From positions 5,164,001 through 5,228,000 of the forward strand of contig NC_089241.1 in NCBI RefSeq assembly GCF_000512585.2: 64,000 bases of DNA, given 5' to 3'. This stretch comes from Kwoniella bestiolae CBS 10118. Taxonomy: Eukaryota; Basidiomycota; Tremellomycetes; Tremellales; Cryptococcaceae. A model generated the notes under the pieces. It had not been told where the DNA came from and searched no databases. It worked only from the letters and a program-made list of their open reading frames with translations. The translations under genes were made by a program, and so were the position numbers. Below, one piece after another: positions 11,788 through 24,483 of the stretch (the first letter of the stretch is position 1; each line of letters opens with the position of its first letter).

Positions 11788-14700
11788 TTATGCAGTGACA
11801 GCGGCATTCTCCAGATTGAGAACGACACCCGAACCGATGAAAGATCTTGATAATGGTTTCAAAGTCGTCAAAGCCATTTCAAGCACGGTCTCCACCCTGC
11901 GTTTCAGATCTGGTGAATCCGATTCCACTCGCTAAAAGGAAATGAACAAGTAGATTTGGTCGAGGTCAGCTCCATATTTCGTACTTCGTACCAAGTCAAG
12001 GTGTAGTGACAGTACGATGAGGGTTTCTAGGCATTCCGACGAATCACTCACCATCGAGATCAGATCCACCCTTGCAACGACCTCATCAATCTTCACAGTC
12101 ATCACTAACAGCTCGTCCTCTTCGCCTTCAGCAACAGTCACGTTTGGTCCAGACACTTCACCGAAATGAGCTTCGAGGAACATCCGTATCCTGTCGAACT
12201 CTTCACTCCCACTAGCGTCGCCATTGGAATGACCATTAGTAGTGGCCGTGCCATGGAAGTGGCCATGATGGGAGTGTTGATGTGGAGTCGACGTGACTAT
12301 GGTCGCATCTTGTCAATATCTGCCTTTCTTCCTTGTTTTAGTGTGGAAGGGACTTACGTTTCACCGTGGCTGGACTACCGTCAATACCTAACAACACAGC
12401 CAAAGCAGAATCCGCTATCATATCATTACTTGAATTTGATGACCACTGTATCTCCACCACAATCTCTGATATCTGTACGACTTTGACGGCATGCATGATC
12501 TGTAGCGTGCACAGAGATTAGCAATAATAAGTTATCATACCTAGGAAAGACTTACGGTGAAACTTGCTCTTCCCTCTTCGTCCACCCCTTCCTCAACTTC
12601 CCCATACATTCCCTCTAAATGCCACCTTATCACACTCCAATCCACACCAATCGGTATAGACTGTTTCTGTACTAGAGTACTGGTTGATAAACCAGTGAAA
12701 TCTTTCAGGTCTTTAGGATCTAAGAGGGTATAAGAGAAATCTTTGGACACCAGTAAACCTTTGAGGGGTGTGCCGTGTACAGGTCGATCAGCTGCCAACG
12801 ATCCGATAGCCTAAAAGGATTGATGGGCATAGTCAGCTTCTGAATAATCTATGGGAAGCTTTGATGTGGAAGCCACACATACCTTGACGACCCTCTCCTG
12901 CCTGAAGGTCAATATCAATGGCTCGCAATTCCTAGGCGTATGAATATTGATTTCCTGACCCCTCGTAGCGTACGTATCTCGCAATGCAGCTCTCAGCCTG
13001 CCCATCTGGGAAGCTTCCCCATGAACCAGCACTATATGCTGAGCACCGATTTCTTGAATGAATTTGGAGTTCTGAGCGTAATCTACGTGCGCACCAAAGG
13101 AGATTTCTTTGACTGTCAATCGTCTGGGTATGTTTCCTCCTTTCAGCGATTCAATATGATCTGGCTCGGACAGGAGTGTCTACCATTACAACAGCATTAG
13201 CTTCATCCCTAACATTTACTAGACAACACTGCAATGTCTCTGTTGGTATCAACTCACCCTCGCCATCGTACCCTCGATGGAATAACCAGTAACGATCACC
13301 CCATTTTTCGAATCACTCGCCCAATCTTCCAATAACTCCCTCGACAGACCGAACGACATGAACTGTGCAGAGGCCATAACGACACAAGGACCTTTATGTT
13401 CGTTCAGCTTCCTCGGGTCTTTCAACCATTTGACGAACTTGAAATCGAATGGGTTATCTCTCCTGGCAAATCTCGATCTGATGTTGGAGTTCATCGTGTG
13501 CACGTAGGTCTTGTATACCCTCATTCCTCGTTGGAATAAACCCGAGGCGAAATATACAGGGACATTTTGCAGTTCAGGATGTTCGGACCAGTATTCATCT
13601 AAGAGTAAGGCCAATTCCTGTCCGTTACCGAATGAGGGGATTGGCATGAGACATCTTCCACCACGTCGAACGATGTTTGATACGAGGGCTACAAGCAAAA
13701 TTTCATCGTATCGCACTCATTGACACACGCTTGGTGTATTATATGGAGCAGTAGACTTACTCGTAAACTGCTCTTCCTTCTCCTTCCTATCAGGCAGAGT
13801 ATGTACCCCAAAAGTACTCTCACAAATCATCACATCAGGTTTAATAGGTGGGATCTCAGCTACAACCAAATGCCTATCTTCTTCTCTCGAATAGTCTCCT
13901 GTGTACAATATCTTCAATCCGGCAATCTCAATCATAAACATCGATGCGCCCAATACATGGCCTGCGTGGTAGGGTGTGAAACGCAGACCACCGGAGATCA
14001 CTATATCTTGATGGTAATCTACTGCAATTGTCGATTGCCAGGAGGATTGGACGTCGGCTTCGTCGTATAACTTGCCTGATACGTCGGTGTTTTGGTCGCT
14101 ATGCAGATATTCCATTATCAGTGATCCTGATAAACAGAAGGTACGATCGAGACTGGCAGGGGAAATTAAACACACTTTATCCGCACCGTGTCCATCATTG
14201 TCAGACCGTATATTGCTTTCGTAGCATGGGTCATGTACACCTTTCCGTTCCCATCTTTGAAATTGGTCTACATAACAAGAGATATACTGGGGTCAATAAG
14301 CTTCATCTCAAGTTTGGTAATATAGCTCCCTCACTTTTTCCATTATATAAGGTAAAGCAGCTGCATGGTCTACATGGAAGCTATGAAATCGAAATGATTA
14401 GCTTCAACTACGATGATCTGTTTCTTACGCATAGCAAATCCACTCTCTCTTCTATCATACTTATAGGTCATCTCTATGATCTAATATTCCCTCATCTGGG
14501 CACTCATGCTAATGCAGAAGCGATCTCAAACTCACTGAGTCACCAAAATAGCATCTACTGTCGACCAATCCACCTCATCAATAAATGGCAGACTCCCCAA
14601 CCCAGGATGAGCAGGATGCAATCCCGCATCACAGACTACTTTCTTCCCCCGATGTTCAATGACACAACACGATCGACCGACCTCCTGACCTGCTCCTAGC

Positions 14701-14816
14701 ATCGTTATTGTCAGGGGCTCATCATCGCCAGCAGGGGAAAGTACCTGTATGGGAGGTTGGGCAGAATGATGTGGGTTATGGTGCGGTCGGAACTGTCTTC
14801 TGCCGTGCCGGTGCAT
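11788..14816 (-). CDS. YSH1: mRNA 3'-end processing endonuclease Ysh1/CPSF73
   Basis: Ten exons (14816-14536, 14380-14335, 14267-14176, 14098-13761, 13688-13258, 13179-12883, 12810-12556, 12499-12358, 12296-12052, 11931-11788) give 756 residues. The protein is the metallo-beta-lactamase/beta-CASP nuclease that cuts pre-mRNA at the poly(A) site in the nuclear cleavage and polyadenylation factor. Visible motifs: LGAGQEVGRSC near the N-terminus; the zinc motif HFHVDH (first His straddling intron 1); YHAGHVLGASMFMIEIAG; LYTGDYSREEDRHL; CESTFG; the beta-CASP histidines in SFGAHVDY and LVHGE. The C-terminal part is the conserved CPSF73 tail, with a His-rich insert (HQHSHHGHFHG). Some otherwise very constant beta-CASP positions differ: the usual ALGRAQELL reads SFGNGQELA, and the SPGM-type loop reads SAQFMSFG. 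The zinc ligands seen are intact. The start is the ATG directly preceding the conserved core. Confidence 0.93.
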
Positions 14817-15289
14817 CTTGTAGTGTCTCCTCTGTTCTGTAGCTGACCAAACGAGGTATTGTCGAGCTTATATCGATATAGCAGGATTTAGCAGGACAAG
14901 AATGAGCGAGACAAAGAAGGATGAGGAGGATGAGGACTGTTTATGGACCGAAAGAATGTCAAAGTGGAGGTTGATTTTTTCCGAATTGAAGCTATTTCTA
15001 TGGGGGAAGAAGGTATTGGTATCACTTTGCATTCCTTTTTCTTCTCTCCTCTCTTCCTTCACTTGATCTTTCTACAGAACAGCGAGAGTCATAGCAAGGA
15101 GGTGTCTCTGATACTGCCCGATCAGCAACTATAATATCGAATCATCAATTTGCTTTATTCGTTCGTGATATCTACCCCTCTTCCAACCTATATCTACAAC
15201 TCGAAAATCCAACTTCAAGCTCCTTCCTTCGACAGGTTCGAACACCCCTTCAAAACACTGTATATCCGATCATCACAAGGACAAACATC
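14817..15289. other. Divergent promoter between YSH1 and the BTB gene
   Basis: 473 bp between two start codons on opposite strands. It holds GA-rich and TC-rich tracts and the AC-rich leader just before 15290. No RNA gene or defined regulatory site was recognised. Confidence 0.55.
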
Positions 15290-16734
15290 ATGTCGGCTAG
15301 TATAAACGGCAATGAGATTCCTGAGAATGCAGGCGAAAGTTCTAAAGCTGCTGTGGGGTAAGTCCCAAATCTACGTCTTCCTTTTCCTCCATGTTCAGTA
15401 TTGCAGGACTATGGTGACTTGTGGGGGGTACAGCGTCGACCCAGTCACATACAATCACTCGATGAACTTGACCAACTGGATATTCAACGTAGGATATCTG
15501 CACCAAGATTGGGCGGATGTCCATGTAACATTCTTTCAAAGTGGTTTGAAAGCTCATCGAGGTGAGTTCACAGCTCGCTCCCTCAACATATCATGATCCT
15601 TTCTTTCTTCCTTCCCTCCTCCTCTTGCCGAAGGATATATATACTGATCCCTCTCACGGTGTGTCTGTAGTCGTCCTCGCCAGAAGTCCATACTTGGCTC
15701 ATCTCCTGAGGAACGTAATCCCAGGATCGACGATACACCTTAATTTCGTAGATGAGAATATCAATCAGGAATCCGTTCATATCGCTTTACAACATTTATA
15801 TAGTGGGTGACCTTCCTTTTCTCACTGTACCATTCAACTTGTACCCTTGGTGAAAGCCATATATATCGTATAGTGGACACACTGACACCACTACTTCCTT
15901 CCTTCCTTCCTTCGCATAGACCCCTCACATAACCTCATCAACCCCTCCAACGCCCGCTCCCTCCTTGCTATTTCCTACCTATTCGGTGGAATGCCCGAAC
16001 TCACCCACCATTCATACGAAACCATCAAATCCTCTATCAACCCTCAAAATATCGTAGACCTCGTTCAGTGGGTATCGCAGTCCCAAGAATTCCCCTCTAA
16101 CGGGTTTGGAAACGGTGTGCCGAATGGGAATGGGAATGGGAATGTGATGTTTGGAGGAGAGAATGGGAGTTGGGAAGGAAGTGAGGGGAGGTACGGGGAA
16201 TGGTCGGGAAGGTTGAAAAACGATATGTGAGTGGAGATTCCCTTTCCCTTTCCTAGAAAATCGGTTTACTCGAGGGGAGGAATCACGGTATCGAAATGAC
16301 CGGAAGTACAAAGGCAGCGGTAGTCTTCAGATGAATACCGGAGAGGTGGACCCCAAACGACAGAGAGCTAACCATATACATTCCATAATAGCATAAACTA
16401 CCTCCTCCACACCCTCCCTTCCTCAATTCCAACCCCCGAAATAACCTCCAATCCCGACCTCATTTCCATCTTCTCCAATCTCCCATACGATCTCCTCAAG
16501 CTCGTCCTGGAATTCAAGGAATTCCCATTCGCTTCAATGCAAGAGAGGTTCTCATACACCAAGAAGATCATCTCGTCGAGAAAGAAACGTATCAACTCTT
16601 CTTCCGCTTCCACACCTGGTCCGGGTATGGAGGAGAGTGTGGTATTGGCGTTCAAGGGGTCGGACCAGGGGATGGAGATTCATATCAGTAGGAAACCTAG
16701 GAAGTCGAGGCATCTTTGGAAAGTTGAGGGGTAG
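15290..16734 (+). CDS. BTB/POZ-domain protein
   Basis: Five exons (15290-15357, 15407-15561, 15671-15802, 15920-16226, 16392-16734) give 334 residues. Residues ~45-110 carry a BTB/POZ signature: DWADVHVTFFQSGLKAHRVVLA, SPYLAHLL, then an IxLNFVDENI strand and VHIALQHLY. A second conserved helical part follows (SNARSLLAISYLFGG). After a Gly/Asn-rich low-complexity insert (NGVPNGNGNGNV), the C-terminus has FSNLPYDLLKLVLE. BTB domains mediate dimerisation and often link to Cul3 ubiquitin ligases or transcription regulators; which applies here is unknown. The gene converges with HAT1. The start fits a short hydrophilic N-terminus before the BTB fold. Confidence 0.82.
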
Positions 16735-17117
16735 GTTGGGTCAATCGAATGGGAAATAGGGAATTGAAGCTGTTTGTATTTTAATGCTCATGAGAGGGAA
16801 GTCAAAAGGAGTATCGTGTATAAGTGTAATGCTCGAGAATCAATGTCGGCATGGTGGACAAAATTGCGGAAAAGTAGATACAATTCAGAGTAAAACTCAA
16901 ATTCAATCAAAATGTAGGGATCATCGTCATTCTCATTTGCATCAAAATCTGTTTTTTTTTTCTAATGTCCCCTCAAATACTTTCAGTGGTTGATCATATC
17001 TCATCGTCGAAATGCATATAGTCGCATTGTACATACGTACATATAGACAAGCTATTGTGAAATCGAGTTTATTACTTCTCTCTTCATTCGCCCAGTAGGC
17101 GAATCGGATCCGTCGAC
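16735..17117. other. Convergent 3' intergenic region (BTB gene / HAT1)
   Basis: AT-rich 3' flanks of two converging genes, including a run of nine T near 16952. No coding or RNA feature was recognised. Confidence 0.5.
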
Positions 17118-19048
17118 TCAATGAAACGTCATCTCCAATATCCTCTCGTAATCTTCTATAACACTCTCATAAGTCTTTGACAAAGCTTCCTTCCTCTCTT
17201 CAGGTGTCATCTGCGATAACATCTCCTATCAACGGAACAGAACCAAAACATATCAGCTACCTGCCACTTCTTCACTGTCATGAACAAAAATGAGGACATA
17301 ATCCAAACTCACATAATTAAACCTATACAACCTCGCCTTGACATGCAACCTATACCTCCTCGTCTCCACCTCATTCATCACATTCAACTCCCTCAACAAA
17401 AGCATCTCCAACAACCTATCAAACTGCCTCTGAGCAATCTTGTACTTCTTCCTAATCCCACTCTCCCACTTCACTCTCTCCGCTCGGATTATCTCATCAC
17501 TCGGTCCGATTCCCTTGGAGAAACTGGGATCTTCCAATATACCTTGGGAGACTAGGAATCGGAGGTCATTGCGATCACGTAGATCTTCGAAGGCTTCGGC
17601 GGGATCTTCCACGGTGAGTTCGGCTACTTCTGGGCGGGATAACATCTCGGAGAAGAGGGTGGAGTAGAGTTTGGCTAGTAACATTGTGGAAAGGATCAGC
17701 TTTGCCTTGGCTTCGAGAATGGTAGATTGAGTGATAATCTTTTTGTTTAAAAAACTCGTTATGTAGGAAGTGTGAGATTTTCAGGCATTATATGGATAGT
17801 GAAATAGACACTCACATCCATGACCTTGATTCTGATAAGGAGGCAGAATGACAAATTGACTTAATCTCAATCTAACTTGATCGGGGTAACACCAGAACGG
17901 ATAGACAGATACGTATCCTACGAAATGATAGGTGTATAAATCTGATTCGGGTCGTTTACGTTTCTCGTAGAGCGTTATAAACTCCCATGAGTCTTCGTCT
18001 TCCTACATCGAGATGTGACAATCAGCATCAGCTCGGTGAATGACGCAACAGCAATTGCACTAAGGTTGACAAGACAAGAAATCTATGATTTGTGGACAGT
18101 ACGGGAAACCCTTTACTCACATGAACATAACTTCCTCCTTCGATGAACAACAATATAAACAACTGCATTCTCCTATGATACTCTCTGAATCCAGGAGTAT
18201 TCCATGTCGCCTAATCCAAAATCAATCAGCTCTATGCTTCAACGCAGGCTAGAATACGAGAGCGCAGGAAAGCTCACCTTGTACATCTCAAAATCCACCG
18301 CACCTTCATCCCCCTCCTTAAGCTCCTCGCCATTCTCCTTTCCCTTCCCCTTTCCTTTACCCTTCGATTTCCCTTTCGTAGCTGCTGCTCTGACGTAAAA
18401 TCCAACCTTCTCTCCAAGTGGTTTGAACTCTGTTGAATCCTTCTCTACCTGTTTCTTGAAATCTATGTCCGATTTGGTGTAGTCGGGAGGGATGAATTTG
18501 TACAGAGTACCTTCAATCTCGTCTGAGGGGGTCGCTGGGGAATTGAGTTTGGAGTCATAGGTTATTGAGAGGTGTTGACGTAATGAACCGGATGCGAATT
18601 TTAGCTATACCGAGATCATGTGAGTCAGCATTATGCCCTTGCAGCATGTCCAGTAGCGGAATTATCCGGTCGAAGACGGACTGGAGGTAGTAAGCAATGG
18701 TCGTACTAACCTGTATATCTAGCCCCTTGTACCCAAATATCTTCTCGTGTTCTCCAAAGATAGGATAAGTAAACGTAGGATGGAAAGGTTCAACAGCTCG
18801 TTGATCTTGATTATGAAGCGCGTCTTCATCTTCGGGATCTCTGACTATATGAGGGTGGGAAGTTATACATCAGCTTCTGGTAAAGTACGTCCATGCGGGA
18901 CATTGACGAGCAAGAAAGGGAGAAAGAAAGGATACAGCTGTAGCGAGGGGATCTTTGTTCTCCTCGATAGAAAACTTCTGCACTCACCCAGCTGAAGACT
19001 CAATGCCTCGTTGGAATCGCTCAGCCACTCTGCTAGATCTTCTGACAT
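17118..19048 (-). CDS. HAT1: Histone acetyltransferase type B catalytic subunit Hat1
   Basis: Begins with ATG at 19048 (MSEDLAEWLSDSNEAL). The first exons are 19048-18988, 18844-18711, 18604-18278 and 18210-18121, and the last coding exon ends with TGA at 17120-17118. Conserved Hat1 blocks: FHPTFTYPIFGEHEKIFGYKGL, then SIxLKFASGSLRQ (interrupted by an intron), EGTLYKFIPPDYTKS, FREYHRRMQLFILLFIEGGS, the acetyl-CoA loop FVILPPYQNQGHG, and AELTVEDPAEAFEDLRDRND. Hat1 acetylates newly made histone H4 at Lys5/Lys12 with its partner Hat2, in cytosol and nucleus. A Lys/Gly-rich insert (KGKSKGKGKGKENG) lies between conserved blocks. The gene is divergent from DNM1. No damaged motif was seen. Confidence 0.93.
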
Positions 19049-19740
19049 GTTGACGTGTACGTTATATTGTATGTTGACGAGTATAGTAAAGCAAACAAAG
19101 GTTATAAAACCAGAACATTAGGAAAGATAATTGCAGATGGCAGCTCAGCAAACGCGTATAACGCGTGTGGACAGGCTCGCTGGACAAAACAAGACGTTAG
19201 GCTCCAAGTCTTGCGGATTGCTCCTCTACCCTCGTGTGCCTAACCGGTAAACCCTTAATCCGCCACGGTGACGCACGACGGTCGAGATTCACCTCGCATA
19301 GTAAAAGATTCGGCAGACAGAGTCATAGTCACATAGTGAGAGATAGAGAGTGCGAATACCAGAGAGAATTGATACATCTCTCAATTCATCTACAAACCAG
19401 CTCGTCTGAACCTGACCTGTCGATATCATTCCACACCTTCTTATCACAAGAACCCAGCTTAACGGCTCAAGCATACCCAACGACCCATACCTCGACCTCA
19501 CGACACGACATCTCTCGCCTCTTTACCCGCGAAATTCGGTTGCTAGAAGCGACTAGACCAAGCGATATTCTCTTTCCTCTTCCATCTCTGACCTTCCCCA
19601 CATTCACGTTCCGACCCTTCTCAGTAGGGCGATAGTCTATCCTTCAGAAAGCTGTCACCTCTTATCTGAATCTCTACACTCAATTGTATCTGTCTCCCCT
19701 TTATCTACTCCACATTCAATCCAGAAATACACCCCTCAAA
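19049..19740. other. Divergent promoter between HAT1 and DNM1
   Basis: About 690 bp between opposite start codons. From 19266 onward the sequence is repeated at 20287 as part of the 1.02-kb tandem duplication, so the DNM1 leader and probably its core promoter occur twice. A CT/CA-rich leader precedes the ATG at 19741. Confidence 0.55.
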
Positions 19741-21294
19741 ATGTCAATGGACGGCGACCTCATTGCCCTCGTCAACAAGCTCCAAGACACCTTCAACGCC
19801 ATCGGCGGAGATGCCGTTGACCTCCCCCAGATCGTAGTGGTGGGCTCCCAGTCGTCCGGTAAATCGTCCGTCCTAGAAACTATAGTCGGTAGAGACTTCC
19901 TACCAAGAGGTCAAGGGATAGTAACAAGACGACCATTGGTTCTTCAGCTCATCCACACCCCCGATTCATCTTCAAGCTCAGGATTATCCCCTCGTAACAA
20001 TGCCCACTCATCCATCAAGAGATCCCCCCGGATTGGTGCGACAGATGACGAACATAATGGATATTTACCGAATCTGGAACAGACTCCCACAGCTGGTGCG
20101 GGGATTATGAGACCTGGTGGAAGGCAGATGGACCAGTATGGGAACGTGACGTATGCAGAATTCTTACATATTAATAGGAGGTTTACGGATTTCGAGGAGA
20201 TAAGGAAGGAGATTGAGAATGAGACTTATAGAGTCGCGGGCCAAAACAAGGTGTGTATTTCACTTTCTCAAGATACCAGCTGATCTCGGTGACGCACGAC
20301 GGTCGAGATTCACTGCTTATAGTAAAGATTCGGCAGACAGAGTCATAGTCACATAGTGAGAGATAGAGAGTGCGAATACCAGAGAATTGATACATCTCAA
20401 TTCATCTACAAACCAGCTCGTCTGAACCTGACCTGTCGATATCATTCCACACCTTCTTATCACAAGAACCCAGCTTAACGGCTCAAGCATACCCAACGAC
20501 CCATACCTCGACCTCACGACGACATCTCGCCTCTTTACCCGCGAAATTCGGTTGCTAGAAGCGACTAGACCAAGCGATATTCTCTTTCCTCTTCCATCTC
20601 TGACCTTCCCACATTCACGTTCCGACCCTTCTCAGTAGGGCGATAGTCTATCCTTCAGAAAGCTGTCACCTCTTATCTGAATCTCTACACTCAATTGTAT
20701 CTGTCTCCCTTTATCTACTCCACATTCAATCCAGAAATACACCCCTCAAAATGTCAATGGACGGCGACCTCATTGCCCTCGTCAACAAGCTCCAAGACAC
20801 CTTCAACGCCATCGGCGGAGATGCCGTTGACCTCCCCAGATCGTAGTGGTGGGCTCCCAGTCGTCCGGTAAATCGTCCGTCCTAGAAACTATAGTCGGTA
20901 GAGACTTCCTACCAAGAGGTCAAGGGATAGTAACAAGACGACCATTGGTTCTTCAGCTCATCCACACCCCGATTCATCTTCAAGCTCAGGATTATCCCCT
21001 CGTAACAATGCCCACTCATCCATCAAGAGATCCCCCCGGATTGGTGCGACAGATGACGAACATAATGGATATTTACCGAATCTGGAACAGACTCCCACAG
21101 CTGGTGCGGGGATTATGAGACCTGGTGGAAGGCAGATGGACCAGTATGGGAACGTGACGTATGCAGAATTCTTACATATTAATAGGAGGTTTACGGATTT
21201 CGAGGAGATAAGGAAGGAGATTGAGAATGAGACTTATAGAGTCGCGGGCCAAAACAAGGTGTGTATTTCACTTTCTCAAGATACCAGCTGATCT
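19266..21294. repeat. 1.02-kb imperfect direct tandem duplication
   Basis: Copy 1 is 19266-20286 (1021 bp) and copy 2 is 20287-21294 (1008 bp). Both hold the DNM1 leader, first exon and start of intron 1. Apart from a small block of substitutions near the left end, nearly every difference is a base or dinucleotide missing from copy 2 in a short run (for example five C reduced to four, AGAG reduced to AG, CTCT reduced to CT). The junction lies inside intron 1 at GCTGATCT. No terminal inverted repeats or target-site duplications were seen. Confidence 0.95.
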
Positions 21295-23932
21295 TGAGAG
21301 ATTGCTCCTCGTTGGACCTGAGCTGATTCCGTTGGGTGTGGTAGGGTGTATCGAAGCTACCTATCAACCTCAAGATCTACGGTCCAGGTGTACTGAACCT
21401 TACACTGGTTGATTTGCCTGGTCTGACAAAGGTGCCGGTGGGAGATCAACCAACAGATATCGAAAGGCAAATCAAGAATCTCGTACTTGACTACATCTCC
21501 AAGCCCAATGCGTAAGTCAGATATGGTTCTGCCACCAATAGTGCAACAGCAGAAGCTGACATCAAGAGGATTAACAGGGTGATCCTCGCCGTATCTCCAG
21601 CCAATGTTGATCTGGCCAATTCCGACGCCCTCAAACTCGCCCGTTCGGTCGACCCCCGCGGTCTCAGAACTTTGGGTGTCCTTACCAAACTTGATCTTAT
21701 GGATGCTGGAACCAATGCATTGGACATTTTGACTGGTAGAACATACCCTCTCAAACTCGGTTTCGTCGGAGTAGTAAACAGAAGTCAACAAGATATTATG
21801 CAAGATCTACCCATGGATGACGCAAGGCAGAAAGAGGAAGATTTCTTCAAGACTCATCCGGTTTACCGAAATATCGCTCATAGATGTCAAGACACTCAAC
21901 GCTGTAAGGATGCATCTCCTAACAGCTAATAACGTATTATGCTGATGACGTGTCGTAGGTATTGATGACTCACATAAGAGAGAAGCTACCGGATATGAAA
22001 GCTCGGTTAAACACATTGATGGGTCAGACTCAACAGGAGTTGAACGCTTTTGGAGATGCTACGTTCTTAGGTGAACAACATAGAGTGAGCTGGCTTGCAT
22101 TTACGGTTCGATTCAGGCCCAGCTGATATGTCGTTTTCTTATGACAGGGCTCATTGATCCTTAAATTGATGACTGAATTTTCTCGTGATTTCGTCTCTTC
22201 CATCGACGGTACTTCCCTTGAAATCTCCACCAAGGAATTATCAGGAGGAGCAAGAATATACTACATCTTCAACGAAGTTTTCGGACACGCTTTAACCACT
22301 ATCGATCCCGCTCAAAACCTGTCCCTCAATGATATACGAACTGCCATCAGGAACTCAACGGGACCCAGACCTAGCTTGTTTGTTCCTGAAGTAGCGTTTG
22401 ATCTTTTGGTCAAACCTCAGATCAAATTGCTGGAACCGCCTAGTTTGAGATGTGTTGAGTTGGTTTATGAGGAGTTGATGAAGATTTGTCATAATTGTAC
22501 CAGTCCTGTGAGCTTCCGTTCTCTTCTTCTTCATTCGTGGAAGTCACGTTAGCTAACGAGGAAATCCCTTGTGCAGGAATTGCAACGTTTCCCTCGTTTG
22601 CTTACCCAGCTTATCGAAGTCGTGTCTGAGCTGCTGAGAGAGCGACTCGGCCCTACTTCCGATTACGTCTCCAGTCTGATCTCCATCCAAGCTGCTTACA
22701 TCAACACCAACCACCCTGATTTCATTGCTGGATCAGCGGCGATTGCAAGGGAGGGTCAACAACAATCCTCTCAAATGGCTAGGGTGAGTTGTTGAGATGT
22801 CGGAATCGACGAGGAAATTCCAAAGCTGACAAGATGTGTCGTAGATACCATCGCAAGCCAGCTCACCAGATGACGAAGACGAATCAGTCTCATCTGATGG
22901 AGCAGGCTCGGCTCCCCCCAACGGTGCTCCACTCAACAACCTCCATCCACGATCTGCATCCACCTCTGTACCCGATATCCGACGACCCTCAGTCGCTGCC
23001 AAAGGGAATGTAGCCAGTGAATTATCGAAGTCTCGAAGACATGAACGTACAGCTTCGGGATCTAACACTATCCAACCTAACGCTGTCCCCCAACCACACA
23101 TGGCCAATACCATCGGCGGGGGGATATCACCCCACGGAGCAGGCGCCAAACAATCTTTCCTGAACTATTTCCTTGGCGGGCCAAACGGATTGGACGAACC
23201 TCGTCCTTCCTCTGCGCCCGCTACTGAACGACATCACCAACAGAGCAGAATGAGGAATTCGAACGACTCGAAGCAACCTCCTCAGTCGAAGGACCTCTTA
23301 CCTGATTTAAGTACTGGTAGGAGACCGGGTAATATGAGGTCTGGGTTTGGGATGGAGACTAGCTCGACTTATGATATGAGGTCTTTGGGGAAGCACTTGG
23401 AAGCTGTGAGTGGGGTTTTGTTGGCTTGTCTTCGTACCGCTGTTTCATCCCCCTTGGTATTTGTGGAGCTTGGACAAGGGATTTGTGGCTGATATTTGTC
23501 TTATCTTCATTTTAGAACTCACCCGACCACCCACTTCAACTTACCGCGAGGGAGGAGATGGAAACTACCTTGATCCGATCGTTGATTGCGAGCTATTTCA
23601 GCATCACGAGACAGACCATTCAGGATATAGTGCCGAAGTCGATCATGCATCTTTTGGTGAGTTGTAGTGTCTCGTTACTCGAAATACGTGGAGACTACCA
23701 TCCGTGAAGCAACTGAGTTACTAATATCCCCTGTTATGTTGTATAGGTAAATTTCTCCCGAGATGCTATCCAACAACGACTGGTAACCCAGCTGTACAAA
23801 CCCGATTTATTCGCCGAATTGCTATTCGAAGATGAGGCTTTGGTATCTGAACGAACGAGGATCAAAGCTTTGTTGGACGCTTACAAGGAGGCTTTCAAGG
23901 TGTTGAGTGAGGTTAGTTTGAAGTCGACGTAG
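19741..23932 (+). CDS. DNM1: Mitochondrial-fission dynamin Dnm1, frame broken in this sequence
   Basis: Dynamin-family GTPase of the Dnm1/Drp1 type, which assembles on mitochondria and peroxisomes to divide them. Exon 1 (19741-20250, intact copy) has G1 [25 protein letters not shown] and a Ser-rich insert. Later exons start at 21345, 21578, 21959, 22148, 22577 and 22845, with more near the C-terminus: G3 DLPG, G4 TKLD, the stalk, a disordered B-insert (~22845-23400), and a GED ending EVSLKST at 23932. Two defects: a second, shifted copy of exon 1 lies in what would be intron 1, and in the exon starting at 21578 the conserved AHRCGTxYLAKxLN reads AHRC then KTLN, with 17 nt missing at ~21887, which breaks the frame. 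The next exons are all intact, so the damage is recent or an assembly error. A splice from 20250 to 21345 would bypass the duplicate. Confidence 0.85.
20751..21258 (+). pseudogene. Frameshifted duplicate of DNM1 exon 1
   Basis: The second copy of the first DNM1 exon, 508 nt against 510 in the intact copy. One C is missing before the G1 motif (DLPQ region) and one in the HTPDSS region, so reading from its ATG at 20751 leaves frame after about 26 codons. It carries its own leader and donor site (at 21259). Only this copy is contiguous with the true acceptor of intron 1 (21344). Confidence 0.85.
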
Positions 23933-24483
23933 AAAGGTAGGAACCAAAACTGTAGAGTATAGTTTCTTTCACACGGCACCACTGTTATAGGTTATAGGCT
24001 CAACGCACCATACACAATAGGCAATACACCAGGGTAGATAGAGTGAGATTGATGATTGATGTATACTGCAATGTTTTCTCTTATTTGGCACTGAGTTGAT
24101 ATTCTGTTATGCATGAGGGTTATTCACTGCTAAGTTTTTACTCGTGTTGCTATAAGCGGTAATAGAATGAACATGTAAAGATGTAAACAAAAACTCTAAT
24201 TGATCTTAGCAGTTCCTTGAAATGGTACTGTAGATCCCATTAGTTACGAGTAAGTGATCCTCGATCCAATCCTCATTCTCCAGGTATATATTCACCACTC
24301 ATCAAACATATAGAGATAGATCCAACACGCCGTTGGAAACATCAATAATCGATCTGATTTCTCGGATGTTGGAAGCATTCGGTACTCTTCGACTTCGGTT
24401 ACAGTCTTTGGCGGACCGTTCTCGTGTGAGCAAGGATCAATTCCGATGAAGTATGGTTGAACGTCTCTCTGGAATTCCCCAGA
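23933..24483. other. Intergenic region downstream of DNM1
   Basis: 551 bp without a supportable gene. It holds the DNM1 3' flank (AT-rich) and the presumed promoter of the next + strand gene. Confidence 0.5.

Noticed and set aside
14028..14699. 223-codon + strand frame over the YSH1 5' half
   Set aside because: Crosses YSH1 exons 1-4 and their introns in antisense with no recognisable protein.
19266..21294. Mobile element as cause of the DNM1 duplication
   Set aside because: The unit is host gene sequence with no terminal repeats, target-site duplication or transposase.
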